DNA of 64,000 bases from Chthonomonas sp. UBA2017. GTDB lineage: Bacteria; Armatimonadota; Fimbriimonadia; Fimbriimonadales; Fimbriimonadaceae. The notes under the pieces were generated by a model. The model was given only the letters and a program-made list of their open reading frames with translations. It was not told the DNA's origin and searched no databases. Within the stretch, counting starts at the first letter, position 1, and every line of letters begins with the position of its first letter. The stretch lies in contig DDCB01000047.1 in the NCBI GenBank assembly GCA_002335425.1, positions 122,612 to 186,611 on the forward strand, given 5' to 3'. Shown here piece by piece: positions 43,290-51,823 of this stretch. A program made the translations under genes and the position numbers.

Positions 43290-43495
43290 AAGACCTGAAA
43301 CCATCGGAACTCAGAGACAAAACCGTGCCGCAACTCGAAGAGATGTTGCGCGAGGCCCGAGCTGATCTTTATCGCGCGCGGCGCGATCTGGTCTTTCGAC
43401 AATCGACCGACACCAGCGGCATCAAGGTGCGACGCCACAACATCGCCCGCATCATGACTGTCATCACCGAGAAGAAGCGCGGAGGCAATAATTAA
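43286..43495 (+). CDS. rpmC: 50S ribosomal protein L29
   Basis: 69 residues. KDLKPSELRDKTVPQLEEML and RRHNIARIMTVITEK match the family coiled hairpin. ATGA overlap with rplP and TAATG overlap with rpsQ. Confidence 0.93.
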   Translation: MKDLKPSELRDKTVPQLEEMLREARADLYRARRDLVFRQSTDTSGIKVRRHNIARIMTVITEKKRGGNN

Positions 43496-43767
43496 TGGCT
43501 GAACAAGCCCCAACCGCTGTGCGTGGCACCCGAAAACTCCGGATCGGGGTCGTCCGCAGCAACAAAATGATGAAAACGGTGGTCGTCGAGGTCGAACGCC
43601 GAATGCAACACGGACTCTACGGTAAAACCGTGATCCGAACGAAGCGATTCAAAGCCCACGACGAGCTGAGCTGCGATGTCGGCGATACCGTCGAAATCAT
43701 GGAGACTCGACCGATCAGTCGCGACAAGCGCTGGCGAGTCACCCGAATCGTCGAAAAGGTGAAGTAA
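43495..43767 (+). CDS. rpsQ: 30S ribosomal protein S17
   Basis: 90 residues; RKLRIGVVRSNKMMKTVVVE, FKAHDELSCDVGDTVEIMET and RPISRDKRWRVTRIVEK are the OB-fold signatures. Normal length. Confidence 0.96.
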   Translation: MAEQAPTAVRGTRKLRIGVVRSNKMMKTVVVEVERRMQHGLYGKTVIRTKRFKAHDELSCDVGDTVEIMETRPISRDKRWRVTRIVEKVK

Positions 43768-43813
43768 AAGGGACCCGACATCCGATGCCGATCTCTCGGC
43801 CTCTCGGTGCCCT

Positions 43814-43833
43814 CGACTTGCTCCGGCAAGTTG
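43814..43833 (+). other. Hairpin with UNCG-type tetraloop between rpsQ and rplN
   Basis: CGACTTGC and GCAAGTTG (43814-43821 with 43826-43833) pair around TCCG, a C(UNCG)G-type stable tetraloop. It lies in the 97-base gap, the longest of the operon, 32 bases before rplN. Confidence 0.5.
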
Positions 43834-43864
43834 AAATCGGAATGTTTGAGGAGCGAAGAAGGAA

Positions 43865-44236
43865 ATGGTACAGCAATTTACGCGACTGAAGGTCGCCGAC
43901 AACTCGGGAGCCCGCGATGTCATGTGCATCCGGGTGCTGAAAGGGTCGCAACCCCGCTATGGCGGGGTCGGTGACGTGATTGTCGGCGCCGTCAAGGTCG
44001 CCACGCCGAACATGCCCGTGAAAAAGGGTGACGTCGTTCGAGCCGTCATTGTGCGAACTCGCAAGGCGATCCGCCGAGCCGATGGATCGACACTCCGGTT
44101 TGACGACAACGCCTGTGTCCTCATTAACCCGAACAATATGGAGCCCCGAGGGACTCGCATCTTTGGCCCGGTTGCCCGCGAACTCCGCGATAGCAACTTC
44201 ATGAAGATCGTCTCGCTGGCGCCCGAGGTGCTGTAA
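43865..44236 (+). CDS. rplN: 50S ribosomal protein L14
   Basis: 123 residues. MVQQFTRLKVADNSGARDVM, VRAVIVRTRKAIRRADGS and RIFGPVARELRDSNFMKIVS are diagnostic. GAAGAAGGAA precedes the ATG. Confidence 0.97.
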   Translation: MVQQFTRLKVADNSGARDVMCIRVLKGSQPRYGGVGDVIVGAVKVATPNMPVKKGDVVRAVIVRTRKAIRRADGSTLRFDDNACVLINPNNMEPRGTRIFGPVARELRDSNFMKIVSLAPEVL

Positions 44237-44239
44237 ACC

Positions 44240-44650
44240 ATGCCTACCAAAGCAGAAGTCAAACAACTGAAAAACCCGGTCAAGCTGAAAGTCCGTAAGG
44301 GCGACAAGGTCGTCATCATCCGAGGCAAGGACAAAGGCAAGTTCGGATTCGTCGCCGCGGTCGCTCCGAAAGAGCAAAAGCTGATCGTGCTGCAAGAAAA
44401 CCCGGAGAACGAAGAGATGCCGATCCCGCTGAATGCGGCGATCAAGCACCGCAAGCGCCGAACTGAGAATGAGCGATCCACTCGGCTTCAAATTCCAGTG
44501 CCGATGCATGTGAGCAAGGTCATGGTGGTCGATCCCGAAACCAACCAACCGACCCGCATCGGTCGGCGAGTGGAAGGCGACAAGATCGTGCGCTACGCCA
44601 AGAAGAGTGGCAAGACCCTGCACGACGTCCCACAAATGGAGAAGAAGTAA
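44240..44650 (+). CDS. rplX: 50S ribosomal protein L24
   Basis: 136 residues, about 30 more than usual. The KOW motif is in VRKGDKVVIIRGKDKGKFGF. The middle has an insertion including IPLNAAIKHRKRRTENERST before the conserved PMHVSKVMVVDPETNQPTRI. Confidence 0.95.
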   Translation: MPTKAEVKQLKNPVKLKVRKGDKVVIIRGKDKGKFGFVAAVAPKEQKLIVLQENPENEEMPIPLNAAIKHRKRRTENERSTRLQIPVPMHVSKVMVVDPETNQPTRIGRRVEGDKIVRYAKKSGKTLHDVPQMEKK

Positions 44651-45234
44651 TGGCAAAGAAGGCAAAAGACGAAGCCATCGCGGTCGGTGCGATTCCGGCA
44701 CCGCGCCTCAAAGAGCACTATAAGAAGAACGTCTTGCCCAAGCTCAAAGAGCAGTTTGGCTACTCGACGGTGATGCAAGTTCCCAAGCTCGACAAGATCG
44801 TCATCAACATGGGGGTCAAAGCGGGCGATGACAAGAACTTGGAAAACTCCATCCGAGACATGACCCTGATCACCGGACAAAAACCGGTCGTCACGATGTC
44901 TCGAAAGGCGATTTCGAACTTTAAGCTCCGAGAGAACGTGAAGATCGGATGCAAGGTCACCCTGCGCGGCGACCGAGCCCTTCACTTTTTCGACAAACTC
45001 GCGACCGTCGTTCTGCCGCGGATTCGAGACTTCCAAGGTCTCTCCGCCAACTCGTTCGATGGACGGGGCAACTACGCTCTGGGTCTGAAAGAACAGCTGG
45101 TCTTTCCTGAGATTCCGTACGACACGTTCGACCGAATCCGCGGGATGGACATCATCATCTGCACGACGGCGAGAAATGACGAAGAGGCTCGAAGCTTCCT
45201 GAAGCAGATGGGATTGCCGCTTCGCGAGAAGTAA
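44650..45234 (+). CDS. rplE: 50S ribosomal protein L5
   Basis: 194 residues. LKEHYKKNVLPKLKEQFGY, KIVINMGVKAGDDKN, ITGQKPVVTMSRKAISNFKL and the closing MDIIICTTARNDEEARSFL are family blocks. Last gene of the operon: a terminator follows and S14, S8, L6 and the rest of spc are not here. TAATG overlap with rplX. Confidence 0.97.
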   Translation: MAKKAKDEAIAVGAIPAPRLKEHYKKNVLPKLKEQFGYSTVMQVPKLDKIVINMGVKAGDDKNLENSIRDMTLITGQKPVVTMSRKAISNFKLRENVKIGCKVTLRGDRALHFFDKLATVVLPRIRDFQGLSANSFDGRGNYALGLKEQLVFPEIPYDTFDRIRGMDIIICTTARNDEEARSFLKQMGLPLREK

Positions 45235-45257
45235 GATTCGATTCGAGCTGACACAAG

Positions 45258-45290
45258 GAGCCCCTTGGCCGAACGCCGAGGGGCTCTTTC
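45258..45290 (+). terminator. Terminator ending the ribosomal operon
   Basis: 12-bp stem (45258-45269 with 45275-45286, one GU) and loop CGAAC, followed by TTTC. Confidence 0.85.
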
Positions 45291-45313
45291 AGTTCAAGGA
45301 CCAGGAGTCCGGG

Positions 45314-45319
45314 TAACCT
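45314..45319 (+). promoter_or_regulatory. Candidate -10 element before the 45326 gene
   Basis: TAACCT, 6 bases before the ATG, just after the ribosomal operon terminator; no ribosome site between. Confidence 0.4.
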
Positions 45320-45325
45320 GCACTC

Positions 45326-46198
45326 ATGACCGAAGTCTTGGGACGAACCAACCAGGCGTTCCCTCGGCTCTGGTGGGCCCTCCGAGTCCCGCACGTCCCC
45401 CAAGAAGGCTGGCGCGACCAACTCGTCGGTGCCGCCCTGGAAACCGGTGCCCCCATCGACATCTCGACCTCGCCAGGCCTTTGGGGAGGGGCACTCCGCG
45501 GCCGAGAAGCATCCATTCTGGCGCGAATTGGATCGACCCTCGACTCCGCCCAAGACTCGGACCACGCCGCCAACCTCATTCAAGCTGAGATTCTTCAAAC
45601 GCTCTGTGCGGTCGGGCGCGAGCAGATCGACTTCTTAGTGTTGCGGGTGAAGCGCCGAAGGGAAGAGTTTCAGATCGAAGGCGCGCTCCAGGCTCTCGAA
45701 ATGGCCAAGCAAGATGGTCATGCTCGGTTCCTGGGACTCAGTGCCGAGGGCTCGGGCCTCGGAGTCCTCAGTACGTGGCAGTTTCACGATGCTTTCGAGA
45801 TCCTGATGGTGCCTCGAAATCCGATCCATTCTGAGCCGTACCAAACCCTGCAGCCCGTTGCCCGCGAGCGAAGAGTCGGAGTCGTGACCACTCAGCCCTT
45901 CCATTGGGGGGGCGACGTGCCGATCCCGGAGTTCCTCCCGGCGGGGAGCGATGTCCCTGGCGCATGGCTCGCCCACCTCGCCCAAGATCACCCGGTGCTT
46001 CTGGGGGTGCGGACCCCCAATGAAATCGCTGCCGCGAAGGAGGCGCTGAAGGCTCCACCCCCCGTGCTTTCGGAGACCGACATCGAGCAACTGGTGGCGG
46101 ACATCCGGTCGGGATCAACTTGGGCTCGATTGGCCTCCGATCCGCGCCCTTGGGTGCAGCTCGCGGCCCAAAGGAGGCTGGATTCCCTTGTCGTTTGA
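45326..46198 (+). CDS. Degenerate aldo/keto reductase-like protein
   Basis: 290 residues following the AKR barrel order: an early IDISTSPGLWGGALRGRE segment where the catalytic D-x-A-x-x-Y block should be, REQIDFLVLRVKRRREEF for strand beta-4, GHARFLGLSAEG, and LLGVRTPNEIAAAKEAL near the C-terminus. The catalytic Tyr is missing, and the cofactor loop is abbreviated, so enzymatic activity is doubtful. It could be a structural or regulatory relative. The 3' end overlaps the next gene by 11 bases. Confidence 0.7.
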   Translation: MTEVLGRTNQAFPRLWWALRVPHVPQEGWRDQLVGAALETGAPIDISTSPGLWGGALRGREASILARIGSTLDSAQDSDHAANLIQAEILQTLCAVGREQIDFLVLRVKRRREEFQIEGALQALEMAKQDGHARFLGLSAEGSGLGVLSTWQFHDAFEILMVPRNPIHSEPYQTLQPVARERRVGVVTTQPFHWGGDVPIPEFLPAGSDVPGAWLAHLAQDHPVLLGVRTPNEIAAAKEALKAPPPVLSETDIEQLVADIRSGSTWARLASDPRPWVQLAAQRRLDSLVV

Positions 46199-46448
46199 TC
46201 TTTTCTACAGCGTGGGCATGTTGATTTGCGCGCTCATGATCGTGGTGTGGTTGCTTCGGGTTCGCTCCAAAGGTCTCGGGGCTTGGCTCATGGCGTCGGC
46301 CTTTGCCGTTTTCGGATTCTTACTTTTTGCAATGAAAAACGACGCTCCTCGCAGTCTGCTGATCGGGCTTGGGGTGAGCCTGTTCGCCCTTTTGGTCGGC
46401 GATGCCGCCGTCCGGCTCCGGAACCAAGGAAAGGAGATCGGGTCTTGA
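46188..46448 (+). CDS. Small membrane protein, unknown
   Basis: 86 residues with three predicted helices (about 6-23, 31-48 and 56-74). TTG start at 46188 with AAGGAGG upstream (10-base spacing). The stop overlaps the TTG of the next gene (TTGA). No family recognised; the operon position between the AKR-like and amine-oxidase genes is the only clue. Confidence 0.65.
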   Translation: MSFDLFYSVGMLICALMIVVWLLRVRSKGLGAWLMASAFAVFGFLLFAMKNDAPRSLLIGLGVSLFALLVGDAAVRLRNQGKEIGS

Positions 46449-47743
46449 AAGTTGGAGTGGTGGGTCTTGGCGCCGCCGGCTTGCGGGCGGCAATGCTCCT
46501 TCGCCAGGCTGGCGTCGACCTGCATCTCTTTGAGGCCCGAGATCGCGTGGGCGGTCGGCTTCACACCATCCCGCTCGAAGGCGGTGGCTTCATCGAAGCC
46601 GGGGGAGAGTGGATCGATTCTGATCATCACCGAGTGCTCTCTTTGCTCACCGAACTCGGACAGGCGCCAGAGCCCAGCGACCAATGGCCGGGCCGGGTCT
46701 TCCACGATGGTCAATGGTGCCGGGAAGACGCACTTTGGGAAGACGTGGCCGAATCGGTTGAGCTTCTTGAGGCTCGCGCCCGACAAGCCTGCGCCGAACT
46801 GAACCCGGTCCCCTGGCTCAATCTAGATCGAAAAGACTGGGACTCAACTCCCATTAGTCAGTGGTTTGACGAGTGCACCACGAGCCATCGAGCCCGATGG
46901 TGGCTGGAGGCCTTGACCAAATCGGACGAAGGGGACAGTTCCGATCGCATCAGCATTTTGGGTTGGCTAGCCGGATATCGGCACTACCTGGATCGACAAG
47001 GGGGAGAGATGAGCGCGCTTCGAATGCCCCAGGGCGGCCAAGGTCTTTGCCAAGCGATGCTCCAGCAGATCGGGTTGGAGCCGCATTTTGACTGCCCCTT
47101 AGAGCGAGTTGAGCATTCTGATTCCGGAGTGCGGCTCCTCTTTGCCGACCGCATCGAGGACTTCGACGCCGTCATCCTCACCCTTCCGCCGTGGCCTCTT
47201 CGCAAGGTCGAATTCGAGCCTCGACTTCCTCGCGAAAAGGTGTTTGCTCTTCAGCGGATCGGCATGAGTCCCAGCGTCAAGGTCGCCTGGAGATTCCGGG
47301 AGCCATTTTGGAAGGATCTCCATGGGTCGGGTCGGCTGATTGCGAACCGAGTCTTTCAGCAAGTATGGGATGGCTCGCGAGGAGGCCAGGATTTTGTCTT
47401 GATGGCCTATGTCAACGGGGACGATGCCCTCTGGTTAAACCACGAGAAGCTCGGAGACCGAGTTGTCGACTGGCTCTTTGATGAGTTCACCGAAGTTGTT
47501 CCCGAGGCTCGACCGCACTATCTAGGGGGCACGATTTACGATTGGGCCCGAGATCGCTGGGCTGAGGGTTCGTTCAGCCACCTGAAGCCCCGCTTCGTCT
47601 TGGGAGGTATGGAGCACGTCGGCACTCCCGTCGGACGACTGTTTTTTGCCGGGGAGCATACGGCCCTGTGGACCGGCTTTATCGAAGGGGCTTTAGAGAG
47701 CGCCGAGCGAGTGGCGGAGGAGGTCAAGAAATGTCTTGGTTAA
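46445..47743 (+). CDS. FAD-dependent amine oxidase family protein
   Basis: 432 residues. GxGxxG FAD motif VGVVGLGAAGLRAAMLLRQA with the ribose-binding Glu in LFEARDRVGGRLHT, then GGFIEAGGEWID, and the C-terminal FAD segment RLFFAGEHTALWTGFIEGAL. It matches monoamine/polyamine oxidase or phytoene-desaturase-like flavoenzymes. TTG start at 46445 behind AAGGAGA is chosen because the glycine-rich motif begins two codons later. Substrate unknown. Confidence 0.88.
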   Translation: MKVGVVGLGAAGLRAAMLLRQAGVDLHLFEARDRVGGRLHTIPLEGGGFIEAGGEWIDSDHHRVLSLLTELGQAPEPSDQWPGRVFHDGQWCREDALWEDVAESVELLEARARQACAELNPVPWLNLDRKDWDSTPISQWFDECTTSHRARWWLEALTKSDEGDSSDRISILGWLAGYRHYLDRQGGEMSALRMPQGGQGLCQAMLQQIGLEPHFDCPLERVEHSDSGVRLLFADRIEDFDAVILTLPPWPLRKVEFEPRLPREKVFALQRIGMSPSVKVAWRFREPFWKDLHGSGRLIANRVFQQVWDGSRGGQDFVLMAYVNGDDALWLNHEKLGDRVVDWLFDEFTEVVPEARPHYLGGTIYDWARDRWAEGSFSHLKPRFVLGGMEHVGTPVGRLFFAGEHTALWTGFIEGALESAERVAEEVKKCLG

Positions 47744-49269
47744 CTGGACTTCGGGACCCTTGGACCGAAGAGGCGATGGCCCTGGAGCTCGACTCCGAAG
47801 GTCGAATTGCTCGTATTGCCCGGCTCACGGACGGGGCTTTCCCAAGCCGGGGAGCGAGCGAATGCACCGACCTGGGGGGGCAATATGTGCTTCCCGGATT
47901 CATCGACTCGCATTGTCACATCCTGCCGATGGGGCTCGACTTTCAGAAGCTTCACCTGGGCGTGTGCACGTCTCCCGACGAGGTTCTTGATGCAGTTCAA
48001 CAGCGGCACGCCGACCTGCCTGGGAACGAGTGGCTCCACGCCGTCCACTACGATCAAACCAAGTTCGCTTCCGGGGAGCATCTTCATCGGAGTCAGCTCG
48101 ATGCGATTTCGCCCGACCGTCCGATCTTGCTGCGGCACGTGAATGGTCATGCGAGCGTCGCCAACACCGCCGCTCTTGTCGCAGCCGGAGTCACGCCCGC
48201 GACCGAAGACCCCAAAGGCGGCACCCTTGTTCGGGATGCGTCGGGCGAATTGACCGGAGTTCTGCTCGAACGAGCTCACGAAGCCGTCACCCAGTCGGCT
48301 CCAGAGCCCACGCTGAGCCAAATGGTGGAGGCGATCCTGGAGGCCGGAGTTCGCATGAGCCAGCTCGGGATCACCGCCGCCACCGACATGATGACCGGTC
48401 GCTGGAATTTGGCCCGAGAACTCGAGGCTTACCACCTCGCCGCCGAGCAAGGCTGTCGAGTCCGTCTCCGAATGTACGTCCAATGGGCGACCCGACTCGG
48501 CCCGAGGGGCTTGGCCGAGGACCGATGGTCGGAGTTGATCTCGGCAATGAAACCCGAGCTTTGCGCTGTTCTCGGCCTGAAAATCTTTGCTGACGGCGCG
48601 ATCGGTTCGGCCACCGCAGCCGTCTACGAGCCGTTTCCGGATGGCAGTCTGGGTACCCTGATTTATGAGCCAGACCGGCTCAATCAGATGGTCCTCCAGG
48701 CGGCTGAGGCCGGCTACGCAGTGGCGATCCACTCCATTGGCGATCGCTCTACTGACCTCGTGATGGATGCGTTCGCCGCCACGTCGGACACAACCCGCCA
48801 TCGACTGGAGCATGCGATGATTCTGAGCGATGCCCAGTTGGACCGGCTACGGCAGCTCGATTGCCGAGTGACCATGCAGCCCGAGTTCTTATTGCGATTT
48901 GGCCATTCTTACCGGCGTCAGCTCGGCCCTGAGCGGGCGTTCCGACTCAAGCGGATGCGTTCGGTGCTCGATGCCGGACTTCGGTTGAGCCTCAGTTCGG
49001 ACCGCCCGATCGTGGCCGGCGACCCTTGGGACGGCATCCGCTCCGCGGTCCAGCGTCCCGAGGGGTTTGATCCGGCCGAAGCCCTGACGTGGGCGGAGGC
49101 CGTCGGAGGGTACACCCGGGCGGGGGCCGAGGCGAATGACGATGCTGGCACGCAAGGCGAGCTGGCGCCCGGATGTTGGGCCGACTTCCAGCTTTATGCC
49201 GAGAATCCGCTCCAACGGCCCAGTCATCCCCAACAGGTCTGGCGAGCAGGGAAGCGGATTACTTCTTGA
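47731..49269 (+). CDS. Metal-dependent amidohydrolase (YtcJ/amidohydrolase 3 type)
   Basis: 512 residues. QYVLPGFIDSHCHILPMG supplies the HxH metal ligands; ILLRHVNGHASVANTAAL, LGLKIFADGAIGSATAAV, VAIHSIGDRSTDLVMDA and HRLEHAMIL supply the remaining His, and LSLSSDRPIVAGDPW the Asp region. Substrate unknown. GGAGGAGG precedes the ATG at 47731, inside the end of the amine-oxidase gene (13-base overlap). Confidence 0.9.
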   Translation: MSWLTGLRDPWTEEAMALELDSEGRIARIARLTDGAFPSRGASECTDLGGQYVLPGFIDSHCHILPMGLDFQKLHLGVCTSPDEVLDAVQQRHADLPGNEWLHAVHYDQTKFASGEHLHRSQLDAISPDRPILLRHVNGHASVANTAALVAAGVTPATEDPKGGTLVRDASGELTGVLLERAHEAVTQSAPEPTLSQMVEAILEAGVRMSQLGITAATDMMTGRWNLARELEAYHLAAEQGCRVRLRMYVQWATRLGPRGLAEDRWSELISAMKPELCAVLGLKIFADGAIGSATAAVYEPFPDGSLGTLIYEPDRLNQMVLQAAEAGYAVAIHSIGDRSTDLVMDAFAATSDTTRHRLEHAMILSDAQLDRLRQLDCRVTMQPEFLLRFGHSYRRQLGPERAFRLKRMRSVLDAGLRLSLSSDRPIVAGDPWDGIRSAVQRPEGFDPAEALTWAEAVGGYTRAGAEANDDAGTQGELAPGCWADFQLYAENPLQRPSHPQQVWRAGKRITS

Positions 49270-50251
49270 GCCCTAAGAACTCGGGTGAGCGCAAATAGTA
49301 TTCGTATCGGTCGGCGTGGTCACGATACCACTGGACCACGTCGCTGATCATGTTCGTGATCGAGCGATTCTGACGCCAACCGAGCGCCTTGATCTTTTCG
49401 AAGTGAAGAGCATATCGCCGGTCGTTGAACGGCCGATCTTCGACGTAGGTCACCCAGTCTTTCGGGTCGTACCCGAACTGAGCGCAAAGCATCGCCGCCA
49501 CTTCGTTGTTCGTAAACTCGTCTTCGCTGCCGATGTTATAGGCCTCGCCGATCACCCCTTTTTCGACCAAGAGTTGGAGCGCCTCGGCGAAGTCCTGTGC
49601 GGCCAAGAAGTGCCGACGATTCGAGCCGTCCCCGTGGATCGTGAGCTTCATCCCCTTGTGCAGGAGAAGCGAGAATTTCGGGATGATTTTCTCGGGGAAC
49701 TGACGAATCCCGAAGATGTTGTTCGCCCGGACGATCACGATCGGCATCCGATAGCAATTCAAAAATCCACGCAGGATCATCTCTGCCCCGGCCTTGCTCG
49801 CCGAATAAGGGTTGGTCGGATTCATGGGCGCGCTTTCGTCGTTGGCTCCTTCGAGCACCTCGCCATAGACCTCGTCGGTGCTGACATGGATGATGCGCGG
49901 GGTTTTATGGAGTCGGCAAGCTTCGAGAATCACGTGAGTGCCATACACATTGGTCATCGTAAACGGGAGGGAATTCCCGAACGAGTTATCCACATGACTC
50001 TCGGCAGCGGCATGGATCACTAAGTCGGCCTCTGCGATGTAGCGGCTGACAAAGGCATAGTCGCAGATATCTCCAACTGCCAGACGAACCCGGGGATCTT
50101 GGATGATCGATCGCAGGTTGTCGATGTCGGCGGCGTAGGTCATCTTGTCGATGATCGTCAGCTGAGCCTGCGGATAGGCGTGAAAGAAATGCTCCGCCAC
50201 GTGAGACCCGATGAATCCGGCACCGCCGGTGAGTACGATATGCTTAACCAC
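49259..50251 (-). CDS. dTDP-glucose 4,6-dehydratase-like NAD-sugar dehydratase
   Basis: 330 residues of the extended SDR family. NAD motif LTGGAGFIGSHVAEHFF (8-24), the TDE catalytic block in HVSTDEVYGEV, and the YSASKAGAEM catalytic Tyr/Lys. RANNIFGIRQFPEKIIPKF and EDRPFNDRRY also match RmlB. Produces a 4-keto-6-deoxy sugar nucleotide. rmlA and rmlC are not adjacent, though the nucleotidyltransferase at 54874 could supply the activated sugar. Confidence 0.9.
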   Translation of the reverse strand: MVKHIVLTGGAGFIGSHVAEHFFHAYPQAQLTIIDKMTYAADIDNLRSIIQDPRVRLAVGDICDYAFVSRYIAEADLVIHAAAESHVDNSFGNSLPFTMTNVYGTHVILEACRLHKTPRIIHVSTDEVYGEVLEGANDESAPMNPTNPYSASKAGAEMILRGFLNCYRMPIVIVRANNIFGIRQFPEKIIPKFSLLLHKGMKLTIHGDGSNRRHFLAAQDFAEALQLLVEKGVIGEAYNIGSEDEFTNNEVAAMLCAQFGYDPKDWVTYVEDRPFNDRRYALHFEKIKALGWRQNRSITNMISDVVQWYRDHADRYEYYLRSPEFLGLKK

Positions 50252-51050
50252 TCGCTAATTTCCTACCTTCTTCTCGACAAAGCTCGCGGACGGATTCAGG
50301 GTCCGCTTCGAGCCCCGTCCAACTCTTGAGCCGAGACACATCAAGCCAAAACTCATCAAATACCCGCGGATCGGTGACCCGAAAGCTCCCTTGACCGAAC
50401 CCCTCCAGGAGAGCCATCGCGAGTTCGCCGGTCATCAGAGGTTGGCCGGAGCCGACATTGACCAGCCCCGAGGCACCGCTCTCCACGAGCCCTTTCATAG
50501 AATCGGCAAAGAACCGGTCAGTTATGAAGTCCCGGCGAACAAATGGGCTCATATTGAAGGAAATTTCGCCGCGATCCGCAAGAGAACCCAACATCATCGC
50601 CATAAACGAACGGCGGCCCGGCACTCGCTCGGGCCCGACGACATTGGCAACCCGGGCGATCAGCAGGCGATCTTCGGGCACGACCTCGCGGATTCGAGCT
50701 TCGGTTTGGGCTTTATTCTGTCCGTAGACGTCTTGGCCCACGGCCAGATCGTCTTCTCGGGCTCCCCATTGCGCGGCGCGGTCATAAACCTTGCGGGTGC
50801 TCAGCATCACGTAGTGGGCACCGGCTTCGACCGCTTTTTGGGCCAACTGCAGATCAAAATCTTCTTCTGGCGACAGCAGCTCCGACATCTGGCGCGGGTC
50901 GAGTGCTCCATTGAGGACCCACTGAGCCCCGGCAAGTTGAGAAGGATGGAGCGCCTCGCGCCAGGAAAGTCCTTGGGCCCGGGATCCCCAAGCCTTCAGC
51001 ATGGCTTGGGACAAAAATCCGGACTCGCCAACGACCAAAACCTCAGGCAT
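50244..51050 (-). CDS. RmlD-like NAD(P)-dependent sugar-nucleotide reductase
   Basis: 268 residues of the SDR/RmlD type: GESGFLSQAMLKAWG replaces the usual GxxGxxG, then VLNGALDPRQMSELL, HYVMLSTRKVYDRAAQWG and DVYGQNKAQTEARI with the catalytic Tyr and Lys. The last gene region includes VNVGSGQPLMTGELA. Overlaps the dehydratase by 8 bases, so the two act in sequence, making a deoxy-sugar. Possibly a dTDP-4-dehydrorhamnose reductase, but the glycine motif is divergent. Confidence 0.8.
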   Translation of the reverse strand: MPEVLVVGESGFLSQAMLKAWGSRAQGLSWREALHPSQLAGAQWVLNGALDPRQMSELLSPEEDFDLQLAQKAVEAGAHYVMLSTRKVYDRAAQWGAREDDLAVGQDVYGQNKAQTEARIREVVPEDRLLIARVANVVGPERVPGRRSFMAMMLGSLADRGEISFNMSPFVRRDFITDRFFADSMKGLVESGASGLVNVGSGQPLMTGELAMALLEGFGQGSFRVTDPRVFDEFWLDVSRLKSWTGLEADPESVRELCREEGRKLASG

Positions 51051-51057
51051 CCCGGTG

Positions 51058-51063
51058 AGATTA
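51058..51063 (-). promoter_or_regulatory. Candidate -10 element of the RmlD-like gene
   Basis: TAATCT on the minus strand, 7 bases before the ATG at 51050; no ribosome site, so a leaderless message is possible. Confidence 0.45.
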
Positions 51064-51078
51064 GCCGATTTTAACCTC

Positions 51079-51107
51079 TTGACGCTGGAATTTAGACCCG
51101 ATTTAAT
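51079..51107 (+). promoter_or_regulatory. Sigma70-type promoter of the glycan operon
   Basis: TTGACG (51079-51084), 17-base spacer, TTTAAT (51102-51107), ahead of the eight-gene operon and back-to-back with the RmlD-like gene. Confidence 0.65.
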
Positions 51108-51124
51108 ACAGGTCCTGAGGTAAC

Positions 51125-51823
51125 TTGACCCCGACCCACGTTCGCGAAGAGGATGGAGAATTCGTCTTGTTAGAAAAAGAAGCACGTTGGCTTGGAGCCA
51201 AAATCAATTCGATGGACCCTCAGCGGGTCTTTCCTTTGTGCAACATTGGAAGCTCTACCTTGGAGTTTCGGACCGTTCATCAGCCGTACATCGATCGCTA
51301 CATTTTCGCTCCTGCGCGAGAGGCGGGCCGCGAAGTCAAGCACATGGACATCAAGGCCGAGCCCGGAGTCGACGTCGTGGGCGATCTTTCCGACCCCGCG
51401 TTCTTGGCCGAGCTCCGGAAAATGGAGTTTAGGTCGTTGATCTGCTCGAACCTCCTGGAGCACGTTGAAAATCGACCCCCGATCTGCGAGTCGATGCTGG
51501 CGATGCTGCCTTCGGGGGGACTGCTCTTTGTGACCTGCCCTAAGGACTACCCGTTCCACCCCGACCCGATCGATACGCTTTTTCGGCCGTCGGTCGAGGA
51601 GTTGGCGGCGCTTTTTCCTGGCACCGACCTGGTCGAAGGCGAAATCGTCCCGGGCGAGACGTTTCGGGACGTTCTCAACTCCCGCCCTCAAGGGGCCTTG
51701 AAGTGGTTTGGTCGAATGATGTTGCCGTTTCTGAATCCATCGAGCTGGAAGCGGCAGCTCGGCTATTGGCCGTACCTGAGTCGCCCCTTTAGCGCAACGT
51801 GCATCATTCTGCAGAAAAGATGA
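51125..51823 (+). CDS. SAM-dependent methyltransferase
   Basis: 232 residues of the class I (methyltransf_11-like) type. The glycine motif is altered (LCNIGSSTLEF), the acidic residue is in VKHMDIKAE, and the family segment LICSNLLEHVENRPPICESM is clear. TTG start at 51125 with TGAGGT at 5 bases. First gene of the operon; probably methylates a sugar or nucleotide sugar. Confidence 0.8.
   Translation: MTPTHVREEDGEFVLLEKEARWLGAKINSMDPQRVFPLCNIGSSTLEFRTVHQPYIDRYIFAPAREAGREVKHMDIKAEPGVDVVGDLSDPAFLAELRKMEFRSLICSNLLEHVENRPPICESMLAMLPSGGLLFVTCPKDYPFHPDPIDTLFRPSVEELAALFPGTDLVEGEIVPGETFRDVLNSRPQGALKWFGRMMLPFLNPSSWKRQLGYWPYLSRPFSATCIILQKR

Noticed and set aside
47740..48813. 357-residue minus-strand frame opposite the amidohydrolase
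   Set aside because: Antisense shadow; the plus-strand frame carries all metal-ligand motifs.
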